This document shows positions 6,518 through 11,369 of a stretch of DNA of 11,369 nt, piece by piece (the stretch's first letter is position 1; every line of letters begins with the position of its first letter). The stretch lies in assembly GCA_937873165.1 (NCBI GenBank), contig CALMVH010000258.1, positions 1 through 11,369 on the forward strand. The letters are read 5' to 3'. Position numbers and translations under genes: made by a program. The stretch comes from an uncultured Rhodospirillales bacterium. Its GTDB lineage: Bacteria > Pseudomonadota > Alphaproteobacteria > CALMVH01. The notes under the pieces were generated by a model. The model was not told the origin of the DNA and made no database searches. It saw only the letters and a program-made list of their open reading frames with translations.

Positions 6518-7185
6518 GGCTTGGCTGCCTGCGCTTTCGGCCGGTTATCGGCAGGGGCCTCTTCCGGACCCTGTACATTATCATCGTCTGTTTCCGGCTT
6601 CAGCAACAGCCTGGATTTACCGGTAAAGATGATCTTGTCGCTGTCCTGGATCAGCTTGAACCCCTCGCCCTCGATCTCGCCACGCGAACCGTGCCCCTTT
6701 GTGGGTTTGTCGCTCCACGCGATGCCGTTGACGAGGTCCAGTCCCGCCGCGCTGGTTGTCACCTCGTACCCCATGTCGTGGTACAGGCGCACATTGCCGA
6801 CCAGCACGATCGTGCCCGGATCCTGGCGGTACGTTCCCTTGTCCGCGCGAATCGCGACCCAGGCACCGTTCTTCAGCGTGACCTCCGCCAGTGGATTGGT
6901 GAGGTCCATGTCGTTGCTGGAACTCGCCTGCGACACGGCTTTGTCCGCCGTCACGGTATATGGCTGATGACTTTTATCGATCCCGGAAAAATACGAGTTG
7001 TGCATTTCCGGCGAGTCGGCGTTGGCGTGCTTCTTGGTTGCCTGCGCGGGATCGAAATGCGGCCAGATCAGCACCAAGCCCAGCATGGCAACCGCGGTAA
7101 CCGGCAGGACAATGCGCAACTGCCGCACCCGCCGCGTATATCGTCCAGGCGATGGCCTGGAAAAAGTCGGCAATGCAAGCTTCAA
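6514..7185 (-). CDS. lptC: LPS export protein LptC
   Basis: LptC is a bitopic inner-membrane protein that receives LPS from LptB2FG and hands it to LptA. The 223-residue product has a basic N-terminus (RYTRRVRQLR), one transmembrane helix at about 24-41 (IVLPVTAVAMLGLVLIW) and a periplasmic beta-jellyroll domain, with motifs such as PYTVTADKAV, KGTYRQDPGTIVLVGNVRLYHDMGYEV and GFKLIQDSDKIIFTGKSRL. A polar Glu/Asp/Pro-rich tail ends it. No ATG is suitable; the frame starts at TTG (7185), preceded by GAGGACAGG as ribosome binding site. It lies 38 bp after nrnC on the same strand and its stop overlaps the lptA start (ATGA). Order nrnC-lptC-lptA-lptB is the usual alphaproteobacterial arrangement, which supports the call beyond the weak sequence conservation of LptC. 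Confidence 0.9.
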   Translation of the reverse strand: MKLALPTFSRPSPGRYTRRVRQLRIVLPVTAVAMLGLVLIWPHFDPAQATKKHANADSPEMHNSYFSGIDKSHQPYTVTADKAVSQASSSNDMDLTNPLAEVTLKNGAWVAIRADKGTYRQDPGTIVLVGNVRLYHDMGYEVTTSAAGLDLVNGIAWSDKPTKGHGSRGEIEGEGFKLIQDSDKIIFTGKSRLLLKPETDDDNVQGPEEAPADNRPKAQAAKP

Positions 7186-7223
7186 GACCTGTCCTCGATT
7201 TAGGCGCCAGCGATCCCAGGCCC

Positions 7224-7856
7224 TTAATGGGCAAAGATATCCTGTTCAGCCCAGCCTGCAAGGTCGAGCGCGGCGCGGGTCGGCAGGAACTCGAAGCAAG
7301 CCGCCGCCAGCCCGGTCCGGCCCTCGCGGTCCAGCATGACATCGAACCGCGCCTTCAGCGCATGCAGATACACCACGTCGGAGGCGGCATACTTCATCTG
7401 GCTTTCGGTAAGCTCGGCAGCGCCCCAGTCCGAACTCTGCTGCTGCTTGTCGAGATCGACCGTCAGCAGTTCACGCGCGAGATCCTTCAGCCCATGCCGG
7501 TCGGTGTAGGTACGCGTCAGCTTGGAGGCGACCTTGGTGCAATACACCGGCCGCGCCAGCACACCCAGATACGCATACAGTACCGCGATATCGAAGCGGC
7601 CGAAGTGGAACAGCTTCAGCACGTCGAGGTTGCTCAGCAGGTGGCGCAGGTTGGGCGCATCGTAGCGGCCCCGCTGGAACTGCACCAGGTGAACCGTGCC
7701 ATCCCCCGACGACAGCTGGATCAGGCACAACCGGTCCCGTCCGGGAACCAGGCCCATGGTTTCCGTATCGATCGCGACCACGGGCCCCAGGTCCAGTCCA
7801 TCGGGCAGGTCGCCCTGGTGCAGGGTGATCGATTGCTGCGCTTCATCGCTTGCCAT
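7224..7856 (-). CDS. nrnC: NrnC-type 3'-5' oligoribonuclease (RNase D-like, DEDDy)
   Basis: The 210-residue product is a DEDDy exonuclease domain without HRDC domains, so it is about half the length of E. coli RNase D (about 375) and matches alphaproteobacterial NrnC, which degrades dinucleotides and short RNAs where Orn is lacking. Catalytic residues seen: Asp30 and Glu32 in VVAIDTETMGL, Asp89 in FHFGRFDIAVL, and Tyr156 and Asp160 in KYAASDVVYL. The motif LTRTYTDRHGLKDLARELL is typical of the group. The start is set at ATG 7856 because a longer in-frame version would run into the tRNA-Leu gene 31 bp upstream. The upstream sequence has no strong Shine-Dalgarno. Transcription probably begins at the tRNA promoter, and lptC follows after 38 bp, suggesting a tRNA-nrnC-lpt transcript. 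Databases often call it ribonuclease D. Confidence 0.93.
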   Translation of the reverse strand: MASDEAQQSITLHQGDLPDGLDLGPVVAIDTETMGLVPGRDRLCLIQLSSGDGTVHLVQFQRGRYDAPNLRHLLSNLDVLKLFHFGRFDIAVLYAYLGVLARPVYCTKVASKLTRTYTDRHGLKDLARELLTVDLDKQQQSSDWGAAELTESQMKYAASDVVYLHALKARFDVMLDREGRTGLAAACFEFLPTRAALDLAGWAEQDIFAH

Positions 7857-7887
7857 GGTCGCCGCCGTCAGGTTCGGAGGGAATGCG

Positions 7888-7974
7888 TGGTGCCCAGAAG
7901 AGGACTCGAACCTCCACAGTATTACTACCACAGGTACCTGAAACCTGCGCGTCTACCAATTCCGCCATCTGGGC
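7888..7974 (-). tRNA. tRNA-Leu, anticodon CAG, CCA encoded
   Basis: On the minus strand the acceptor arm GCCCAGA pairs with TCTGGGC, followed by discriminator A and an encoded CCA. The D-arm contains GGCGGAATTGGTAGACGC, typical of tRNA-Leu. The anticodon stem CAGGT/ACCTG encloses the 7-nt loop TTCAGGT, giving anticodon CAG (reads CUG). A 15-nt variable arm follows, as in class II tRNAs, and the T-arm has GGTTCGAGTCC. Total length with CCA is 87 nt. A sigma-70 promoter lies just upstream, and nrnC starts 31 bp downstream on the same strand. Confidence 0.97.
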
Positions 7975-7990
7975 AATCGCGTGGAAGAGA

Positions 7991-8018
7991 CTTATAAAGC
8001 CTCTGGCCGGTTCGTCAA
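7991..8018 (-). promoter_or_regulatory. Sigma-70 promoter for tRNA-Leu and downstream operon
   Basis: On the minus strand TTGACG (8013-8018) and TATAAG (7991-7996) are separated by 16 bp, close to the TTGACA-17-TATAAT consensus. Transcription would start about 9-15 nt before the tRNA 5' end at 7974. No other good promoter was seen between the tRNA and lptC, so this may also drive nrnC and the lpt genes. Confidence 0.75.
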
Positions 8019-8046
8019 ACGGAAATGTGCACGCTGCCGAAGACGC

Positions 8047-8061
8047 GGTGCCTAGGCATCC
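8047..8061. promoter_or_regulatory. Palindrome in tRNA-Leu / NDUFA9-like divergent region
   Basis: TGCCTAGGCA (8049-8058) is a perfect 10-bp palindrome, and the GG at 8047-8048 and TCC at 8059-8061 flank it with partial symmetry. It lies about 30 bp upstream of the tRNA promoter's -35 box and about 45 bp before the start of the NDUFA9-like gene. It could be an operator for either gene. No terminator-like T-run accompanies it. Confidence 0.3.
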
Positions 8062-8105
8062 GGGGCCGAATCGTGTAGCCGGGTGTTGTTGCATACAAAG
8101 GAAAC

Positions 8106-9083
8106 GTGAACGCGATGCTTGAAGGCACTATAGCGACAATTTTCGGCGGCTCGGGTTTTATAGGGCGGTATGTCATCAACAACGTCGCGCGGTTGGGCTA
8201 TACGATCCGGGTGCCGATGCGCGATCCGGCGCAAGGCGGGTTCCTGCGCACATCGGGCGTTGTGGGGCAGGTCAATCCCCTGCCGCTGTCGCTGCACGAC
8301 CAGCCATTGATCGTGAAAGCCATCGCGGGATCGAGCCTGGTCATCAACCTGCTTGGCGAACTGGCCCCGGCGCGGCGCAACGGCTTCGAGTTCCTGCATG
8401 CGGAAGTTCCCGGCCGCATCGCGCGCGCCGCGGCGGAAGCGGGCGCACAGCGGCTGATCCATGTCTCTGCCATCGGGGCCGATGCCAACTCGCCGTCCGC
8501 CTATGCGCGCAGCAAGGCGCATGGCGAAACGCAGGTGCGCGAGGCGTTCCCGGGCGCTACCATCCTGCGCCCCAGCATCGTGTTCGGTCCCGAGGACCAG
8601 TTCTTCAACCGGTTTGCGAGAATGGCGGAACTGCTGCCGGCCCTGCCCCTGATCGGCGGCGGCACTACCCGATTCCAGCCGGTATATGTCGCCGATGTCG
8701 CCGATGCGGTCAGCCAATGCCTGCAAAGCGCCGACACCATCGGCCAGACCTACGAGCTGGGCGGTCCGGAAATCCATACCTTTCGTCAGTTAATGGAGAT
8801 CATGCTGAAGCAGATCGGCCGCAAGCGCCGCCTGGTGACGCTTCCCTTCGGACTGGCCAACATCCAGGCCGGGTTCATGCAGCATCTGCCCGGCAAGCCG
8901 CTGACGCCCGATCAGGTCACGCTGCTAAAGCGCGACAATGTGGTGTCGCCCGGCGCCAAAACGCTTTCCGACCTTGGCATCTCGCCCGCTTCGCTCGACA
9001 TCGTGCTGCCGACATACATGGACCGGTTCTGCAAGGGCGGCCGTTTTCACGGACTGACTCACGGCCAGAAATTCTTCACCTGA
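8106..9083 (+). CDS. Complex I NDUFA9-like NAD(P)-binding protein (extended SDR)
   Basis: The 325-residue product has the GxxGxxG nucleotide-binding motif of extended or atypical SDRs as GGSGFIGRYV (14-23), followed by VPMRDPAQ after strand 2, the NLLGEL segment (81-86), LIHVSAIGADANSPSAYARSKAHGE with Tyr133 and Lys137, and ATILRPSIVFGPEDQFFNRFARM. This pattern matches the bacterial relatives of mitochondrial complex I subunit NDUFA9, common in alphaproteobacteria. In mitochondria NDUFA9 is an accessory subunit binding NADPH at the matrix arm; whether the bacterial protein joins complex I is less clear. The start is ambiguous: GTG 8106 is only 3 nt after AAAGGA, and ATG 8115 is 12 nt after it. 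The GTG is listed because it is the longer frame. A four-base gap to the next gene suggests co-transcription. Confidence 0.85.
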   Translation: MNAMLEGTIATIFGGSGFIGRYVINNVARLGYTIRVPMRDPAQGGFLRTSGVVGQVNPLPLSLHDQPLIVKAIAGSSLVINLLGELAPARRNGFEFLHAEVPGRIARAAAEAGAQRLIHVSAIGADANSPSAYARSKAHGETQVREAFPGATILRPSIVFGPEDQFFNRFARMAELLPALPLIGGGTTRFQPVYVADVADAVSQCLQSADTIGQTYELGGPEIHTFRQLMEIMLKQIGRKRRLVTLPFGLANIQAGFMQHLPGKPLTPDQVTLLKRDNVVSPGAKTLSDLGISPASLDIVLPTYMDRFCKGGRFHGLTHGQKFFT

Positions 9084-9086
9084 ACC

Positions 9087-9461
9087 ATGACAACCGTTCC
9101 CCCCGATGTTAGGAGGCAACTGTGGAGGGTACTGGCGCTGGGCTATGGTGAGGGTTACCTCGACATGCTGAAAACCGCGCCCAATATCGAAACGCAACAA
9201 GCGTACGCCAACATCACCGACCGGCAGGGTTTAAGGCCGCTCCAGCGGCTGCTGGCACGGCGCGGCAGCATTTCGCCCGAGCGGCGGAAGCGGCTGGATG
9301 ACGTGATAGCCGCCACAGATGCCCTTTCAGATATCAAGCTTCACGAGATCTATCCGTCGACCGAGGTCACGTTCCTTGTTCCGCGGTTGCAGGCGGGGAA
9401 GATCGTGTCCTTTTCATCCACCCGGCCCCGACGCGCACGCGATACAGGCGGTCCGGTCTGA
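9087..9461 (+). CDS. Small protein of unknown function (124 residues)
   Basis: I do not recognise this protein. It begins four bases after the stop of the NDUFA9-like gene and ends three bases before the DUF2254 gene, which lies on the other strand, so the position fits a compact operon. Codon use is GC-rich and gene-like, with CTG, CGG, GCC and ATC frequent. The product is soluble and mostly helical and basic (RRQLWRVLALGYGEGYLDML; PLQRLLARRGSISPERRKRL), with a C-terminal SSTRPRRARDTGG tail. No signal peptide or cysteine is present. No Shine-Dalgarno is seen before the ATG, which fits coupling to the upstream gene. AGGAGG occurs inside the frame at 9111-9116, but the nearest in-frame codons after it are not usual starts. 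Confidence 0.55.
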   Translation: MTTVPPDVRRQLWRVLALGYGEGYLDMLKTAPNIETQQAYANITDRQGLRPLQRLLARRGSISPERRKRLDDVIAATDALSDIKLHEIYPSTEVTFLVPRLQAGKIVSFSSTRPRRARDTGGPV

Positions 9462-9464
9462 TCC

Positions 9465-10853
9465 TCAGCCCGCGCCGATCCGTTCCAGATTGGCGAGGCG
9501 CAGGTTCATCTCCACGAGCTCGTCCGCCTCGAACTTGGACGCGCAGCCTGCCACCGTTCGTTGTCCGCGGGTGACCAGAAGCCTGCGCGTGTCCGCGTCC
9601 GGAATGGTGGAAGCAATGTCTCCCAAGGCCCGCAGCATGCGCAGGTTCACGGCCAGGTCGGACTTGGCGTACAGCCGGATCTGTTCGAATGCGGCCTCCA
9701 GCAGCCGATCGAACCCTAGCCATGGAATGCTGACCCGGATGACGCCCGGCGGGTCGTAAGTGACGGCATTTACCGGTTCACGCGCGGCAAACCGGATCAG
9801 GATACGGCTCAGCTGATCGATGCAGCTGATGGCCGTGCTGGGGTCGTTCACGGCGGGCGAGATGGCTTTCAGCGCAATGTCCACGATCTGCAGAACGCCG
9901 TATTCGACATCCTGTTGCAAGGTTCGCGTCGGGCCCATCTCGAAGAAAGTCTGCAGCGCGTCCGTTTCGCCCTTTGTCAGCCGCTCGCCCGCCGATACCG
10001 TCATAACCGGAACGCCCCTCGGCACGAAATGGCCCACGCGGCGCAGAACGCGGATTTTGACTCCGGCTGTCTTGGCGAGCCCCACCAGCCGCCTGGTGTC
10101 GATGAAACGCACATATCCCGACCGCGTGGACAGGATCGCGACGCTTCGCGGATCGGCGTCTGCCGGCCCTTGGTCGATCGCATCCCGGCGATCGTAGCGC
10201 CGCAGCGCCGGCATCGTCTCGTCGATGATGCTTTCGGTTTCCTGCGCGATGCGATCCACAATGTGATTGACGCTGATCGCCTGGGATATGTGGTGGATGA
10301 AGAACAAAAGCCAGGCAACGCACAGGATCGACAGCAGCATGCTGCCAAGCACCGTCAGCACGGGTTCGAACGGCATCGGCATCGCATGCGCGAACGGCAG
10401 GGCGGCAAGGCAGTACAGGAAAGTGCCGAGGAATATGCCAAGCGTTTGCTGCGTGACGCGGTCCTGGGAAAAACTGACGATGATGCGGGGCGAAAACTGC
10501 ATGGAAGCCAGGGTCAGCGTCATCAGCAGAATGGCGAACACGATGGAAACAACCGTCATGACCGCCGAGGCGATGGTTGAAAGGATCGTTGTCGCGACCT
10601 GGGGTTCGCCGCGCGAAGGGAACATGCTGTGCGGCATCCAGGCGCCGGTAATCGGATAGGCCTCCTCCAGGCGCGGCAGCAGGTTGCCAACCGCGCCCAG
10701 GAGCAGCGCGATGATCAGGGGACGGACAAGGAATCCGCCCCGAAGGTTGTACATGACATCGTGAAAGAGGCTGGGAAGTCGGTTTTTCACGGCGAGTCCG
10801 GCGTATGAACGAAGCCTGCCATTCGTAACGCAAAAGTCCGGTTGAATAAGCAT
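9465..10853 (-). CDS. DUF2254 family membrane protein
   Basis: The product of 462 residues from ATG 10853 has four hydrophobic segments in its first half: RPLIIALLLGAVGNLL, ILSTIASAVMTVVSIVFAILL, LGIFLGTFLYCLAALPFA and TVLGSMLLSILCVAWLLFF. A soluble C-terminal half carries the family hallmark LKAISPAVNDPSTAISCIDQL. This pattern matches DUF2254, whose function is not established. Start choice is uncertain: a TTG at 10862 and the ATG at 10853 overlap a perfect TATAAT read on this strand, so if that is a -10 box the true start would be GTG 10790 or ATG 10754. Either would still keep all four membrane segments. It converges on a small unknown gene and is divergent from a KimA-like permease gene, with 93 bp between the listed starts. 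Confidence 0.85.
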   Translation of the reverse strand: MLIQPDFCVTNGRLRSYAGLAVKNRLPSLFHDVMYNLRGGFLVRPLIIALLLGAVGNLLPRLEEAYPITGAWMPHSMFPSRGEPQVATTILSTIASAVMTVVSIVFAILLMTLTLASMQFSPRIIVSFSQDRVTQQTLGIFLGTFLYCLAALPFAHAMPMPFEPVLTVLGSMLLSILCVAWLLFFIHHISQAISVNHIVDRIAQETESIIDETMPALRRYDRRDAIDQGPADADPRSVAILSTRSGYVRFIDTRRLVGLAKTAGVKIRVLRRVGHFVPRGVPVMTVSAGERLTKGETDALQTFFEMGPTRTLQQDVEYGVLQIVDIALKAISPAVNDPSTAISCIDQLSRILIRFAAREPVNAVTYDPPGVIRVSIPWLGFDRLLEAAFEQIRLYAKSDLAVNLRMLRALGDIASTIPDADTRRLLVTRGQRTVAGCASKFEADELVEMNLRLANLERIGAG

Positions 10854-10880
10854 TATATCCAAGCCGTTCGTAATTCAGTG
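10852..10880 (-). promoter_or_regulatory. Possible promoter for the DUF2254 gene (perfect -10, weak -35)
   Basis: On the minus strand TATAAT occupies 10852-10857, a perfect -10 hexamer, but the hexamer at the right distance (CACTGA, 10875-10880) is a poor -35. The -10 overlaps the ATG at 10853, so if it is used the gene must start further downstream. The -35 position lies within a 7-2-7 inverted repeat. Confidence 0.35.
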
Positions 10881-10887
10881 CTGAATT
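10872..10887. promoter_or_regulatory. 7-2-7 inverted repeat between divergent promoters, candidate operator
   Basis: AATTCAG-TG-CTGAATT has 7-bp perfect arms with a 2-nt centre. It lies between a minus-strand TATAAT (10852-10857) and a weak plus-strand promoter candidate, TTCGTA (10867-10872) with TATCAT (10890-10895) 17 bp apart. A dimeric regulator bound here could control both the DUF2254 gene and the permease gene. It is geometrically the same as the repeat at 568-583, but the base sequence differs. Confidence 0.4.
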
Positions 10888-10910
10888 TTTATCATGGCGG
10901 CCCGTGTTCC

Positions 10911-10933
10911 ATGGTATCGGGGAATACCATTCC
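10911..10933. repeat. Overlapping inverted repeats in the leader of the permease gene
   Basis: ATGGTAT (10911-10917) and ATACCAT (10924-10930) form 7-bp perfect arms around a 6-nt centre, and GGAAT-ACC-ATTCC (10921-10933) is a second dyad overlapping the right arm. In RNA the first would be a short hairpin ending 16 nt before the permease start, so it could affect translation initiation; in DNA it could be a binding site. No T-run follows, which argues against a terminator. Confidence 0.4.
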
Positions 10934-10946
10934 AGGGCGGTTCAGC

Positions 10947-11369
10947 ATGTCGATCTTCGATAAGATTCTGGGTCCATCACTCGCGTCATGTGACGAGGAG
11001 ACGCAAAAGGTAGGTCCGGTTGTCGGCGTTCCCATGCTGGGCCTCGACGCGCTGTCGTCCGCCGCCTACGGACCCGAAGCCGCGCTGACCATCCTCCTGC
11101 CGCTGGGCGTTGGCGGAATTGCATGGATCGGCCCCTTGACCGGGGTCATCCTGGCGCTGTTCGCCATCCTGTACTTTTCTTACCGCCAGACCATCAAGGC
11201 CTACCCGAACGGCGGTGGATCCTACACGGTGGCGCGGGAAAACCTCGGCGACCGGCTGGGCCTGTTCGCGGCTGCCTCGCTAATGGTAGACTATATATTG
11301 AACGTGGCGGTCGGCATCGCCGCCGGGGTCGGCGCATTGATTTCGGCCGTGCCATCGCTGCACCCCTTT
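10947..11369 (+). CDS. APC-superfamily permease, KimA/YdaO-like, cut by window edge
   Basis: The frame from ATG 10947 is open to the window end (141 codons). The N-terminal sequence VPMLGLDALSSAAYGPEAAL, followed by LYFSYRQTIKAYPNGGGSYTVARENLG and AASLMVDYILNVAVGIAAGVGALISAVPSLH, strongly resembles the start of B. subtilis KimA (YdaO) and related APC permeases. KimA itself is a potassium-proton symporter; homologues in Proteobacteria may carry potassium or amino acids, so the substrate is not settled. About three to four membrane segments are visible in this fragment: about 35-57, 58-78, 105-125 and 126-140. GGGCGG lies about 7 nt before the ATG as a weak ribosome binding site. It is divergent from the DUF2254 gene across a repeat-rich region. 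No ydaO-type c-di-AMP riboswitch is evident in the short leader. Confidence 0.88.
   Translation, partial: MSIFDKILGPSLASCDEETQKVGPVVGVPMLGLDALSSAAYGPEAALTILLPLGVGGIAWIGPLTGVILALFAILYFSYRQTIKAYPNGGGSYTVARENLGDRLGLFAAASLMVDYILNVAVGIAAGVGALISAVPSLHPF

Noticed and set aside
7857..7931. Longer nrnC start within the tRNA gene
   Set aside because: These codons would overlap tRNA-Leu; the ATG at 7856 gives the normal NrnC N-terminus.
7152..7997. Plus-strand 281-residue frame over nrnC and tRNA-Leu
   Set aside because: It is antisense to an enzyme with full DEDDy motifs and to a tRNA, so it is not a plausible gene.
8052..8777. Minus-strand 241-residue open frame antisense to the NDUFA9-like gene
   Set aside because: The sense frame has clear Rossmann and Tyr-Lys motifs; the antisense frame is a GC-rich shadow.
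9111..9151. Strong AGGAGG followed by GTG and a nine-codon frame
   Set aside because: The spacing is ideal, but the frame ends after nine codons inside another gene; it could be chance, and there is no sign of an attenuator.
9778..10833. Minus-strand 351-residue frame in another register of the DUF2254 gene
   Set aside because: It is rich in Arg, Pro and His, has no domain, and overlaps the DUF2254 frame, which has membrane segments and the family motif.

Overview
The window is chromosomal DNA of an alphaproteobacterium, most likely a member of the Acetobacteraceae or a close relative. This is inferred from three things: gene order (an NrnC-type RNase D, then lptC, lptA, lptB, with rpoN further on), NrnC as an RNase D-like enzyme lacking HRDC domains, and a complex I NDUFA9-like gene. 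No 16S or other species marker is present, so the family placement is only moderately certain. Most of the window has the GC-rich codon use of such genomes. The stretch of about 2.0-4.65 kb is visibly richer in A and T.

Layout. At 1-454 (minus) lies the N-terminal third of RNA polymerase sigma-54 (rpoN), cut by the window edge. Divergent from it is a two-gene plus-strand operon: a glucose-1-dehydrogenase-like SDR (602-1462) and an OsmC peroxiredoxin (1498-1926). Their 147 bp upstream region carries two perfect palindromes whose centres lie 21 bp apart. Next comes an accessory block: a cytoplasmic-looking HExxH zinc metallopeptidase of DUF6782 type (2047-3183, plus), facing two minus-strand genes, a tiny Tat-exported cysteine protein (3202-3507) and an unrecognised soluble 313-residue protein (3566-4507).

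From 4650 to 7974 the minus strand reads tRNA-Leu(CAG) - nrnC - lptC - lptA - lptB. Gaps are short and the lpt genes overlap by ATGA. A near-consensus sigma-70 promoter precedes the tRNA. This is the envelope core module: LptC, LptA and LptB form the inner-membrane and periplasmic part of the LPS transport machine, and NrnC clears dinucleotides. In many alphaproteobacteria lptB is followed directly by rpoN. Here the SDR/OsmC pair and the accessory block separate them, so about 4.2 kb looks inserted into a conserved neighbourhood.

Divergent from the tRNA is an NDUFA9-like extended SDR (8106-9083) followed by a small unknown protein (9087-9461). It converges on a DUF2254 membrane protein (9465-10853, minus). 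Divergent from that, and cut by the right edge, is a KimA/YdaO-like APC-superfamily permease (10947-end). The intergenic region between these two is dense in inverted repeats. No insertion sequence, CRISPR array or rRNA was seen. The most unusual part is the metallopeptidase, Tat-cysteine protein and 313-residue protein block, which may be an effector or toxin-like cargo, but nothing in the window proves that.
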